The notes under the pieces: generated by a model
Seen by the model: the letters and a program-made list of their open reading frames with translations, nothing else
Told to the model about the DNA's origin: nothing
Databases searched by the model: none
Translations under genes and position numbers: made by a program
Part shown: positions 31,073-43,110 of the stretch, piece after piece
How the letters are laid out: every line of letters starts with the position of its first letter
Position numbering within the stretch: position 1 is the stretch's first letter
NCBI GenBank assembly: GCA_002150815.3
Contig: NDFF03000376.1
Coordinates: 1-51,622, forward strand
Source: Grammothele lineata
Taxonomy: Eukaryota; Basidiomycota; Agaricomycetes; Polyporales; Polyporaceae
DNA length: 51,622 nucleotides
Direction of reading: 5' to 3'

Positions 31073-32553
31073 GGCGGTGCGTCTCTAACCGACGTTTTTG
31101 TTTGCAAAGGTATGAGCCTCTTGTCAATGACAAAGATAGAGGATATGGAGGGCGGGGAGAGAGGAGTGCGGCGTTGAGCGGAGGACGTCGAGCAAACCGA
31201 GGCGAACGACTGCCGGGACGCATCGTCAGCGGGCGGGCGAGAGATAGACGCTGGGTTATTATCTTATCTGCCATGTCGCGGCAACGGACGCCCGCGACGG
31301 CGTTGTGGCGTCAAGAAGATATGCTCGTCATTGCCTACTGTCACGCCGCCTGCCGCACCTCGGACGAAGAACGCAGCCGCCGCCCGCATCAGGTCACTGT
31401 GGGATCCGCGAGTGGCAGAGGCGGACGACGTGCGATGCGAACACGCCGTTCTGAACATAACGCAAAGTTTGATTGAAGGATGAGACGGCCGGACAGGACC
31501 CGGAGGACCGGAGAGGAGGACGGAAGGGGCGGGCGAGGAATGTCGAGTGCGCTTTCTTCATCTCGTTCGGTTTCTTGTCCGCTGCGGGCGCTGACGCAGC
31601 GCGGTTGCCGTCTCCCAGGACCATGAATGGGCGTGAGCACTTCATTTCCGCGTGACCTGCGCGAGTGGGCGGTGGCGGAAGCGAACGGGGATGGCCCGAG
31701 GTCCGAGGAGGCGAGCAGGGCGAGCGACCACCTGCAGCCCCTGCGCGTGCTCAGGTCGTCCTCAGAAGCGAACGAAGGAGGCCGTCGGGCTGGGTTAGGA
31801 CAACGAAGGCCCAAGGGGGACGAGCGAGACGAGGGGGGAAGGGGCTGAGGCAGATTGGGCGGGGTTATTGGACAGATGCCGCGTTCTCCGGAAACAGGCT
31901 TTCCTGGCCCGTCATCAGAGAAGGTCAGAAGCCCTCTCCCCAACTCCGCCTTCTCTCGACTCCTGCCACCCATCCAACTCTCGTCCGGGTGCTCGTCCGG
32001 TCTCGAGAGCTCTTCAGGAGCTAGCCCGTCCGGGGAGCAGACGACGAACGAGCGGGCGGACCGGACGGCTGCGCACTGAAACGCAGTGCGCACGATCCGG
32101 GGATCAAAGCGAGGCCGTATGTTGCGGCGGACGGAATGCTGACGCATCGGCGATTGGGCTCGCAAAAAGCCTATCCGTAATTTATGAGCTATGGCCGGGC
32201 TCCATGACCATCGCCGGCGACGCAACAGGCGACGGACCGCGGCTCGACCGTCGATGGCCATCAGCATGCACCCACTGCGCACGCCCATCTTCCAAACCTG
32301 ACCCGCCTCAGACGGCTCATGCCCTCGCCCGGCTCAAGCTCTCACGCTGCAACTCTCCCGCCCTTTTCATCCTCTCCCGCCCCGGAAGCTTGCCTTCTCC
32401 CTTTCGCTGCTATCCTCTCCCCTGCCCTCTTTCCCCGCCCCCCTCGCCTCAAAACCGAGCTGGCCTCGCTCCAGGGGTGCGTCTTCCGTCTCCTTCGCTC
32501 TCTCTCATCTCTGCCTCCAACTACCGTGCCAACTCGCGTCTCTCTTTCCAGCC
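31073..32553. other. Divergent intergenic region, YAH1 / transporter
   Basis: A 1.48-kb gap between outward-facing genes. It should hold both promoters. The last ~250 bp before the transporter are strongly C/T-rich. Open frames across it have no recognisable content. No TATA box, repeat or RNA gene was identified. Confidence 0.35.
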
Positions 32554-35085
32554 ATGTTTCGTCCCAGGCCCCACAACATCCCCTCTTGCGTCACCGCCAT
32601 CACCCTCCACACCAGCACAAGCACCATCCTTTCAGAACTCGGCCCCCCAGAACCCGTCGACAAGCCCACTCCTCCTCCTCCGCCTCCTTCTCCTCCGGAC
32701 GGTGGTCGAACAGCATGGCTCACCCTAGCAGGAGCGTGCGTCCCGCTCTATCCCCTCGCATCTTCCGCTCACGCTCCCCCTCTATTAGTTGGATGGTCCA
32801 GTTCTCTACGTTCGGGTGCGTCAGCCTCTCTCGTCCTTCTGCTCCTTGTGCCTTAGCCCCCTCCTCTCCGCGCCACAGCTACCTCAACGCGTTCGGTGTG
32901 TACCAAGGTCCGCTTCTCTTCCCTTCTCCCGTCCCGCCCTTCTCTCATTTCCCGCCAGACTACTACACCCGTGACTTTCTCTCCCACGAGTCCCCCTCCA
33001 ACATCAGGTTCGCTTCCACACCTCCCGCGTCCACAATGCTCTCATTCTTCCCGCCCTCAGCTGGATCGGAAGCGTACAGCTTTTCCTAATGTATGCGCTT
33101 GCCGTCTTCGTCGGTCACGCGTTTGACACCGGCTACTTGTACGTCCCCTTCCTCCTTCTTTCAAGCGCATATGTCCACCTCCGCCTTCCAGCCACCAAGT
33201 CCAGATCGCCGGCTCTCTCCTGCACGTCTTCTCAATTTTCATGCTCTCCCTCGTCAAGCGCGATCAGTACTACCAGGTCCGCCGCTCTCGCCTGCGCTTC
33301 CCTCGTGCTGCTCACGTGACTTCCAGGTATTCCTCGCGCAAGGCGTCGGGACCGGTCTCGGCGTCGGACTCCTCTTCCTTCCCTCCCTCTCCATCGTCGG
33401 CCACCACTTCCGACGCCGCCGTGCCCTCGCAACCGGCCTCGTCGTCTCCGGCGCCTCCTGCGGCGGCATCGTCTTTCCCATCCTCCTCAATCACCTCTTC
33501 GCAATTCCCTCCCTCGGGTACGCTGGCGGCGTCCGCGTTGCTGGGGCGCTCATCGCCCTCCTCCTCGCCTTCGCAAACGCCCTCATGCGTACCCACCTCC
33601 CCCCACGCACCAAGACCCTTGCGGAGACGTTCAGCGCGAGCGCTGCGCGCAGGGTTCTGAGCGACGGCGCATACATCTGGTCCATCGCTGGGTGAGTCTC
33701 GCCTCCATCACTTCTTGGGTCTCCGAGCGCGCGCGACCGGCTCGCGCTGCAGCGTTTGGCGCTGACAATGCGCCCCAGAGCATTCTGCACCAATCTCGGC
33801 CTCTTCGTTCCCTGTAAGTAACTTTCCTCCCCGCGCCTCGCCCGGCTACCTGAAACACAAGCCCATCGCTTCCGTTGCCCAGTCTTCTACTTGCAGCTGT
33901 TCGCGCAGGACCATTCCGTCAGCGCGAACGTGACGACCTACATCGTGCGTTCTTCCCCGCTCCACCCGTTCTTTCGGCCGCCGACTGACGCCCTACCGCA
34001 GCTCGCGATCTTGAACGCGGGCAGTACTCTGGGGCGCGTGCTCCCCGTCGCGCTCTTCGACGCTTCCGTGGGCGTATACACGATGCTCCTCCCAGCGATT
34101 CTCGCCTCCGCCGCGCTCGTCTTTGCGCTCTTCGGCGCGACCTCCACGGGAGGCGTCGTCGCCGTGGCCGTCCTCTTCGGCCTCTCCTCCGGCGCATGTA
34201 CGTCCCTCTCCCTCCACCCGCCCCTCTTCCCGCGCCGTCCGCGAAGCTCGCTCACCGGTTCTCCTTCTCGTCCTCGTGTCGCGCGCGTCCCTGACGCACG
34301 CCGGCGCCCTGGCTCCTCCGTTTGATCACCGGGCGCGGCCCCATCTCCCGGCGATCGCACTAACGCGTCGTTCGCGCCGCACCCACTGTACCGCCACCTC
34401 GCCAACGGCCACTAAACCGCGTCAATATTGAACGCCGGACCGCGGCCACGCCGCCCGGTAACCCCAGACGTCTCGCTCATCCCGCTCCTCCTGCAGACCC
34501 TCTGCACGGACCTCAGCGAGCTCGGGTGAGTGCCCCCAGTTCTTTATGGTTTGCCTACGGCTGAACGTTTTCTCCGCGCCCCGCGCAAACTCACGCCGGT
34601 CTCGCCGACAATCGTACTCCCCGTCAAACGCAACGAAACCCACAGCGCCCGCATGGGCCTCGCTTTCTCCGTCGTCGGGATCTCCATGCTCGTCGGCACG
34701 CCCATCTTCGGGGCGCTCCTCGATACACATGCGGGCGGCACGCTCGTATGGTGGCGTGCACTCGTCTTCGCCGGGGTACGTCTCGTCTCGTCTCGTCCAC
34801 CATGTTCCGTCCGCGTCCGCGTCTCCGCTTTCTCCTCGGCCCGTCCGATCCTCCCTTGTTCCGCCGTCCGTGCGTTCGATCACGCTGATACTGACGCCCT
34901 CTTCCTTGCACGCATCGCCTCCAACAACCGCCGTCCTCCACACCGCTCAGGCGTGCATCGTCGCCGGCTTCCTCTTCATGGCGCTCTCGCGCGCGCTCTT
35001 CGTCCGCCGCCCACGAGCCGCCCCACCGCCGCCGCTGCCACCACCACCACCCGGGGAGCCAAAGGTCTCCATTACGGAGGTGTAA
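32554..35085 (+). CDS. MFS monocarboxylate-transporter-like protein
   Basis: Twelve-helix major-facilitator protein of the fungal monocarboxylate porter (MCT-like) group; substrate unknown. Thirteen exons: 32554-32735, 32789-32815, 32879-32907, 32959-33007, 33061-33138, 33192-33276, 33327-33691, 33779-33813, 33883-33944, 34002-34197, 34468-34525, 34646-34775 and 34951-35085, closing to 476 aa. Typical blocks: DGGRTAWLTLAGAW, YLNAFGVYQDYYTRDFLS, WIGSVQLFLMYALAVFVGHA, QGVGTGLGVGLLFLPSLSIV, GHHFRRRRALATGLVVSGAS, LAILNAGSTLGRVLPV, GARMGLAFSVVGISMLVGTP and IFGALLDT. Exons 2 and 3 are 27 and 29 nt. Intron 10 (34198-34467, 270 nt) is unusually long for this window. The tail is a Pro-rich cytosolic stretch ending SITEV. 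Confidence 0.88.
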
Positions 35086-37154
35086 CTGTGCCTTCAGGTT
35101 CCGTCCCCTCCTAACTCAGCCCTTCATCCCCGTCGTCGCTCCGCCGTCCGCTCCTCCCCACTCGCACGTTCGTTCGCTATTCGTTCTTCACCTTTCCGCA
35201 CGTACATACCGCACATCGATATCCATTATTTGCATCACCCCATCCTCCTCCCCGCTCCCATTCACGTAACCTGTTCTCTTGCACCTACCTCTCATCCTCC
35301 CAGTCCCAGTCCCCGCCCCAGCCTCATACGTACACACGCACGCACGGACACCCGACGCTCGTCGTCACACGGACGCGTGCCCGCCCGCCCGTTCGACGTT
35401 TCTCTGTATTGCTATTCCCGCTCTCGCTCCAGCCTCGCACCGTCACTGTCCCTCCCGCCCGCTCTCCCGCTCGTCCGTCCGTCCGTTCGCTGCGCTGTGT
35501 TATACTATTACGCCCCTCTCCCTCGTTTCCTGTACCCTTGCTTTGTCGTATCCTGTATACTCTTAGCCCTTCTTCGCTCCTCCCCCTCATCTCCACCCCG
35601 ACCCCACTACCATCCCCGGTCAATTGACTGTTTTGCGCGTGTGCGCTCCGCCGTTCAGGTCCTTCGTGCTATACAGGCGTTCACGCCCCCTCAGCCTTTT
35701 TCCTCGGCAAGACGTCCACCGATATGTGGGACAACCCAGTCGACAGGGCCCGTCGCCTCCAGCTCATTCAAGCCCACCAAAGCGGGCCACTCAAGAGATG
35801 CCTCGCACTGCGATAACCGACGTGAGCGCCGCACACGTCGGTCGCACTAGCTAAGTGTATAAGCAGCTCGGCACCGCGCACTCCCCCCGAGTTCTCCCCC
35901 GCTCCTCGGCATCTTTCCCGCGCCCGCGTTCGCGTTGGAAGGCCGGAAGGCCGCGGTCCAGAAGCCCGGCCCGACATAGCATCCCCCGCCCACGCCCACG
36001 TTCCGTCGTCCCCCCTCAGACCTCTGCCGCGCTGCCGCTCCATACACGAACTCGGGCCCCAACACCCCACCCCCTCGTAGTCGTTGCCGAGCGATACCAC
36101 ACCGCGCGGCGCGACGAGGGGAAGGGAGCACCTCAGACCGAGCATCCGGCGCGCTTCGCAATCGACGTAAGCCAGTATGTAACCACCGCGCGTCCGCGAA
36201 CCTGCGCATATATACATACAAACGAGTGCTCTCACGCGAGGCCTTCGCACGCGTAGGGGTGCGATCGCGCCCGCGCTCGAGGTCCGGTCAATTAAGCTAA
36301 TGAAATACGCGAGGTGAGGCGAGGCGAAGGGGGTCGGGAGGAAGACGTGAGTCTGGAGCCCTGAGCCTCGCTTGAAGTGGAGAGGTCGAACGAGCTAGTC
36401 CTCGATGAGGATCATGACGGGTCCAAGAGCGTGTGTATACGTATGTCAATGCCAATGCCAATGCCTATGCCTAACTAAGTACATGTAGAACTACACAAGA
36501 GAGCGCGACGTCTAGTAAGTGGTAACAAGCGACTAGAGATACACTGCGAGACGAGACAAGACATGAGACGAGACGAGAAACGAGCAAGTATGCATATGCA
36601 CCGGGAGCGGACGCGTCATCCGCGATCGCGTCTATGGAGAAGATGGAGAGAAGAGACGAAAAACGAGGCAGGCCGAAGCAGAGTCTGTCATGCTATGCGC
36701 TGCGCGGGCCCTTCCGCACCCCCACCCACCTGCAACGCGTGCGTACGTACGTACGTACGCGGAGCAGCGCACGAACCCAACGTACCGTCGTACCGTAACC
36801 AGCCCCACACCCTCCCTCCTTCCACCCTCTCCCGCTCGCTCGCAGCAGACCGCCACCCACCGCACCCACCGCAAACTCACATGTCACCTGGCCCCGCTCT
36901 TCCGCTCTTCCCCGTCCCCGCTCCCCTTCGCGCTCCTTCCCCCACCCCTCGAGCTCCCCCCTCTTACGTCCGCGAAGGCCGTGCGGACAGGCTCCGGGCC
37001 CCACGAACGTGCAACCCTGCACGTCCGCCACCTGCGTCTGCACCCGCCCCCCGCCCACCTTTGCCCCGCGCTTCTCACTGGGGTGGGTGCCGCCGCGCGT
37101 TCGCACGCCTCGGGCCGCCCGAACCGCCCCCGCGCCCCCAGCTCCCACCAACGC
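35086..37154. other. 2-kb convergent gap, low complexity
   Basis: This lies between the transporter stop (plus) and the F-box protein stop (minus). It is rich in C/T runs and simple repeats, such as AATGCC units near 36450 and GAGAC units near 36545-36580, plus the CGTA palindrome at 36741. No gene or RNA could be supported. Confidence 0.4.
36741..36760. repeat. (CGTA)n palindrome
   Basis: A 20-base perfect palindrome made of alternating GTAC/CGTA units. It is self-complementary and could extrude a small cruciform. Most likely a microsatellite. Confidence 0.8.
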
Positions 37155-39452
37155 CTACGCTTGCGCCGGTGTAGTAGTTGCAGGCGCGGTCGCTGGCGTC
37201 GGCGTCGCCTCCGCGCCCTCCTCCATCCTCCCCACCACAAACATCCCCTCAAACGGCACCGCATGCGGGTTCCGCATCACATGCCTCCACGCGCCCACGA
37301 GCGTGCTCCCACCGACCACATACCCGCGAAAGACGTACGCGAGGTCGCGCTCGGTGGGGGACACGCGCACGAGCACGACGAGCCCGTCCCAGGCGCGCAC
37401 GCGCCCGTAGAGGGTGTAGTCGGCCCAGGCTTGGGCGTACTTGTGTGGGGTCTGGAGGGGCGCGCGCGCGCGAAAGGGGGAGAGTGAGGATGGGTGGTCA
37501 GAACGCAAGATGGGGAGGAGAGGGAAGGGGAGAGCGCACCTCGCCGGTGATGAACACATCCTGCACGCCGCTGCACCCGAGGAAAGCCTCCGCGTCCGCG
37601 TCCGCGTCGTGCTCGCCGGGGCCCTCTTCGTCCCTGACACCGTCAATGAACCCATCGACGTCCATGTCGTCACCAAGCACCTCCTGCACCCGCCCGCGCA
37701 CGCGCTCGACGCGCGCCGCCCCGTCCTCCATCTCCGTGTCCATCTCCACGTCCCCATCGCCATCGCTCGCCCGCGCCGCACACATCCCACACCCTTCCTC
37801 ACCATGCTCTGCCCGTCCCTCCTTCCACGTCTCGTACACCCACTCCCCACCCGCGCCGCCCAACTTACGCACGCGCACCGTCCCCTCCCTCGCGCTCGTC
37901 CTCACATCAAACGCGCCCGGGAACCCACGGGGAAAATACGCGTTCCCCACGCCCTCATCAAGCGGGTCCGCGTGCGTCCGTTCCCAACTCGGCAGGACAT
38001 TCGCTGTGGCTGCACCGACAGCACCGGCGGCAGCGGCGGAGGTGGCAGCGGGAGGAGCCCGCACGAGGTGCTCCCGCAGGTCAAAGTACAGCGGGGCCGT
38101 CGTACCCGTCCAGCGCGGGTCCTGGAGCGCAGGCGAGAACTGGCGCGCGCCCACCGCGAGCTGGTGCACCTCGAGATGCATGTTCTACACGCGCAATCAG
38201 CCTGAGATCCTCCAACACGCGCAACGCACGACGAAGGGGGAGGGCGTACCAAGAAGCGGCCACCCCAAAGGCCGGAGAGCGAGCCGGGGACGTACCTCGA
38301 TCCCCTCGCAGACCTTGAGTCCCAAGGATCGTGACACGCCCTCCACCTGTACCAATCGCTCTCGAAGCGCGCGCTGAGCCCGCGTCCCGTCTCGTCCCGC
38401 TCCATACGCGAGTCCCAATGGCCCATATCCGGGGGCCGCGCGGCGCGCAGGACGTCGAACGCCTTGTAGTCCGCCGTCGTGGGCCCGCGGACGCCGAGCG
38501 CGACGGCCTCGGCGCGGTCGACGGGGATGAGGTTCGGGCCGGGGTAGCAGAGGGGCTTGCTCTCCTCGAGGGCGATGTAGACGAGGCGGGCGGCGAGACC
38601 GATGGGAGGCTCGGCGATGGTGACGGTGCAGGAGAAGTGCTCGAAGGTGTGCCTCACCATGCTCGGGTCGCGGTACTGCGGGTAGTATCCGTGAGGGGTC
38701 TCGAGGGAGTGGGCGGTGTAGGCGTCCATGTGCGCGGTGAAGGGGAAGCGGAAGTGGTTGTCGGGGGCGAGAAAGGGAGGGTAGCGGAAGCCGTACATGG
38801 CGAAGGGGCGGACGCGCTTCTGGATGCGTGCGCGGAGCTCGGGCGAGTGAGAATCGAGTTTCTCTGGAGCGAGCATGAACGAGTGCGGCGAGGCGGAAGC
38901 GGCGTCGGACGCACCTGGAGTTAGAGAAAGCCAGTAGAGCCAAACAGCAAACGAGTTCTCCGCGGTCTCGAGGGGCCAGTCAAACGGACTCGACCGGCTG
39001 TCCCAGAGACGTTCGAGGAGATAGCGCTCGATGAAGGAGTCGAAGTGAGCCCATTGGAGCTGCTCTGCGTTGCGTCCGTCGTTGTCGTGGTAGAGGGCGA
39101 AGGCGCGGTAGAGGTGAACGAGGAGGTCGTCGGCGTAGACGTCCCCGGCGCGGAAGAAGCGGAGGGTGCGACAGTAGGTGCGGAGCTGGTCCGCGAGGGC
39201 GGAGGAGACGGAGGCGTGACCCGGGAGGCGGCGGGCCGGTGCGCGGTAGTCGAACTTTGCCTTGAAGAGGTCAGCGTAGAGCTGGGGGTTGGCGCGGATG
39301 TCGAGGACGCGGTGGAGGTGTGAGCAAGAGAGGAGGAGCGGGACAAGGTGGGCCGGCGGGCCGTGGAGGGAGAGGAGGCCGACGCGATAGGCTACGAGGG
39401 AGAGGAGCTCATTGGGGAGCGCGAGGAGGAAGGGGGTTTGGGACGGGGGCAT
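37155..39452 (-). CDS. F-box domain protein (basidiomycete type, 714 aa)
   Basis: Three exons: 39452-38250, 38184-37540 and 37451-37155, closing to 714 aa. An F-box-like start (LPNELLSLVAYRVGLLSL ... LVPLLLSCSHLHRVLDI) lies within the first 60 residues, so the protein is expected to bind Skp1 and present substrates to an SCF ligase. Further on come WLYWLSLTP, RPFAMYGFRYPPFLAPDNHF, TIAEPPIGLAARLVYIALEE, then YVPGSLSGLWGGRFLNM, a block (G-S/T-x-S-G-L-W-x-G-R) I recall from many Agaricomycete F-box proteins. Exon 2 holds a long acidic insert with alternating D/E around EMDTEMEDGA. The C-terminus has AWDGLVVLVRVSP and YVFRGYVVGGSTLVGAWR, like that family's final beta module. Target unknown. The N-terminal Met at 39452 is the first ATG of the open frame with an F-box directly after it. 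Confidence 0.8.
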
Positions 39453-42400
39453 AGGCGGATAAGGCCGCTGGAGGGGGCGTGGGCGGAGGAGGGAGCAGCA
39501 TGGGAGGCTTAAAGAGTCGTCGGGGATTGAGAGAGGACGAGAGCGAGCGAGCGAGCAGAGGCGCCTGTCTCCGCCTGCGCCGCGGCCGCGCTTCTCGTCC
39601 TTCGGATTCCTCTTCCTCTCTTGCACGCGCCGCCACTCCTCGGCCCAGACGCCTCCCTTCACCCTCGCCGTCCTGGTCGTCCCTCGTCGCTCTATTAGGG
39701 CAGCTTACGGCATCGAGTGATCGGTGTTTTCCCCAAAAACGGGCGACGTCATGGTGGGCGTCTGGGCGTCTGGCCCCGACGTGCCTGGCAGCGCGTCCCC
39801 ATTGGCCGCCGTCTGCTCGTCCCCGCCGCGTATGGCTGCCCGACTGCCTTGCCAGCCTGGCCTTGCCTTGCTTTCGCTCCTCCGTCGCTGCCACCGCCTG
39901 CCACCGCCCGGTTGCCCGGCGCCGTCGACCTTCGCGGGTTCCCGCGCGCCCCCTCCCTCCGCTCAGCCAACCGCGCTCGAGCTCGTCCCCCGCCGCGTCC
40001 GCAACGGCCTCTTAATCATCGGCTGTATGCGTACACCTCCTCCTTCTCTTTCTCGTGCCTAGCGCCCCTCGGAATCCCTCGCTCGCTCTTCGCGCACCCA
40101 CAGCGCCTCCAGCTCTCCGATCTGTCCATCCACCCGCCCTGTCCAAGTGTCTTCTCCCATCACCCTCCCCCCCCGCCCATCTCCGCGGTCCCGGGCCTCT
40201 TCCAGCGTGCGCCGCATCCGCCCCCTGTCTCCCGCCTTCCTCCTCGTCCTGCCCGGCCCTACGCTGGCCCATCACCCTCTGACAGCCACCACCGCCCACT
40301 GCGCCGCACCCATCCGCGTGGCCGTTCGCCTCCTATTTCCCAACTCCCCGCTCCCAATCCGTACATCTCTCCCCGAACGCTCGGTACACGATCGAACAAC
40401 CCAAACGGAGGGTGGATCCCTCCTCGCCCGAATCCTGCCGCCTCTTTCCGGACGCCGGCTCTTCCTCTCGCGCCGCGGCCCAATACGCCCACCGTCGACG
40501 CTCGCCTTCGCACCCGCCTGCGGCCCTTCAAGTCGTCAGGCCCCTTACAACGCCTCTTCCGCCACGCGCCATTCTGGTTCGGCCTCGACCCTTTCCCGGC
40601 CGCCTTTCATTACCGCCCCTAATGGCTCCCTCGTCCCGAGAACCTCCAGCTAAGAATACCCTCTCAGCGGCCCTTCCCCATCCCTGTCTTCGCGATACGC
40701 CTGCGACAGGCCCGCACCTCTCGTTCTCTCTCTCCTCCCTACCCTTCTACGGCCGCTGCCCCTTCGGCAACCCTCGCGCGCGCACACTCATTATCGCCTT
40801 CCATGCCCGCTCTCCCTCCACGGATACAATACAGGTCGTCGGCTCGGTCGCCCCACCGCTAGCTCGCCCCTGCCCGCGCGGATACCGTCCATAAACGTGC
40901 ATCGACCCACTCGCGGGAGGGTCGCGTGCACCGAACGGGTCCTGCCCGCGCCCGAAGCAGCGCGCTCCGTCCGCCCTTCACAACGCAAGACCCCGCGCTG
41001 CCGCAACTCCCAGCGAGGAATATCCGGATACCCACCCGCCACGCGAGCGAGCCAGCTCGCATACGTCCTCGATTTGTGCCAGAGCGTGCCTCTGTAGCAC
41101 CGCATGCCGCTCTTCCGTCATCGCGAGATAGTCCCCGCCGCGGACTCGCTTGGCCCGCGCGACGGCCAATACCACTAACCCCTCCTGACCCGCCCCATCT
41201 ACCAATTCCCCTCGAGCTCCCCGCCGTCCCCCTCATGCGCCGCTCGACCTGCGTCTAGATAGCGAACGCGTCGCGCTCCTCGTCCTTCCTCACCGCCGTG
41301 CCCGCGCCCAGACCCAAGCCCCCGCGTACATACCAAGTACGTCCAACGCCGCGGCCCGTTGAGGAAACCACCGCCCGCGCCACCCATTCAAATCCCCGGT
41401 GCCTCCGGCTCACATACAGTACATAATAATATGCAACCATCTCGCATCTCGAACCGCCCACCTGCCGCCTGCGCACGGGACTCTCGCCACCTAGGCCCCG
41501 TGCCCCCGTGCCCCCGTGTTCCTGTATGTACCCGTACCCGCGCGATCTAGATACCGATCTCAGTCTGCCTGCCCGCCTGTCCGTCCGTCCGCCTGGTCGT
41601 CCTCCTTGGCCCCGCTCCGCGCGGCGCCGCGATCGGCATCTCCGTCTCCCTGCCTCCCTCCCTGCCTCTTTGCGTCACCAGTTGCGCGCGCACACCAGAC
41701 GCGCTGTGCGTCCAACTCCGCATCAGGCGAACGTGGCACGCCAGCCCGGCGCAGAACTCGGGAAGGCTATCTTCTCTCGCGAGTCTCCGCCGCTTCCGCC
41801 GGCCGTCACGGTCGGCCTGCACGCACGCATCAAACGCAAGCTCTGCACTCTGTATTCTGCGTTCGTGTTTGCGCAGACCGCGGAACGCCACCGCCATCTT
41901 CGAGGGTCGCCGGGTGGGTTCCTAGTGGCCACCCCACCTCCCCCCTCGCCTTCCGCCGCGGCCGCAAACGTCCGGCCCATCGTGCTTCGAGATCTGTGGC
42001 CTGAAGTTTGAACGTCGAACACACGCACCGCACCCGCACGCACTTGAACGCTCGCGCCCGCCCGACGCCGGCAAAGTTGGAACTCTCAATCTTCGCGCGT
42101 GCGCCCGTCCGCGTACGTTTCCGGACGTGCAGAATGATACGTCCTCACGCCTCCTCGCTCGGGCTCGCAGAGCCCGCGCCGTATCCCGACTCGGACGAGT
42201 AGTCTTCAAAGGCTTCTCCTCGTGTAGGCGCTTGCGGCGAGATGCGTATCCGGATATCCAACGCTAGCTACCAGTTACGCCCGTCGGGTTCCGGGACACA
42301 TCTGCGTACCTGACCAACCTGCTCAAGCTCGAGCCGCACGCCCACGCACGCACGCCCATCCCGCTCCCACCCCCGCCCCAGATCAGCACGCGCGTGAGGA

Positions 42401-42816
42401 GAGACAAGGTTACTTAACCTTCGCCCAACAACGACACACGCGTACCCAGCATCCCCGCGGCCGCCCTTCTAATACGTGCGCGACCGCTTCACCCACCCAC
42501 CCACCCCTAGAGCCTCACCGGTCAAGAAGGGCTGCACACAGCTCCCGCCTTCCCCGCCTTCATCGCCGAGACGCGCCCGCCGCGGGGTTCTCGCCACACC
42601 GCGGCGGATCGCGAGGGGACCTCTGCGCCCAGCGCTCAGCTCCGCGCACCCGCACCCCTGAGACGACGCGCGAAGTGCGCGGGGGCTTTTACAAGGCGAG
42701 TCTGAGGCTCACGGTATGCGTCGAAGCGTCGTCGCCGCCTGCTTATTCCTGATCGCAGGCACCCAGGAACGCTCGCGCGCGCGCGCGCGCCCGTCGACCA
42801 TATACAGACCTCTCCC

Positions 42817-42881
42817 TTTCCCTTCCCCTTCCCCTTCCCCGCAGCGCAGCCCGAGCCCCGCGAGCCGCGAGCCGCGAGCCG
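42817..42881. repeat. Adjoining microsatellites (CCCCTT)n and (GCGAGCC)n
   Basis: Four CCCCTT-like units are followed after a short gap by GCGAGCC units repeated about three times. Seen directly in the sequence. Confidence 0.75.
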
Positions 42882-43086
42882 GTCGAGAGCGTCGCGGCAG
42901 AAACGCCGTGCCCCGCTTCGACCGGGGGATGTGACGGTATTAACCTAATACCGCGCGAGCGGCCGGTGTCTCCGAGCACCAGATCGTCTCTACGCGCAAT
43001 TCCAGCGCGGCAACGAGTTTCTCGTACACGCTTACTTACGCCAAGTAAGTTACCTTATGTACTTCACTCGATCGCGGGCTCGTATA

Positions 43087-43110
43087 CCGTACACCGTACA
43101 CCGTACACCG
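43087..43110. repeat. CCGTACA tandem repeat
   Basis: Three 7-base units in tandem followed by CCG, then related CGTACG bases. It is part of the CGTA-rich microsatellite cluster around 43.1-43.2 kb. Confidence 0.75.

Noticed and set aside
37155..39452. Short intron after SDWY in the large F-box gene
   Set aside because: The only GT...AG pair there would give a 33-nt intron, too short. Reading through keeps the frame up to the conserved GSLSGLWGGR block.
39717..40622. A 301-codon plus-strand open frame after the F-box gene
   Set aside because: Composition is almost only Pro, Arg, Ser and Leu, frames on both strands are equally open, and no family-like block or splice pattern appears. Treated as a GC artefact.
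40978..41205. Minus-strand frame with an amphipathic stretch around ERHAVLQRHALAQIEDVCEL
   Set aside because: It looks somewhat protein-like but has no neighbouring exons in frame and no recognised family. Not enough to call a gene.
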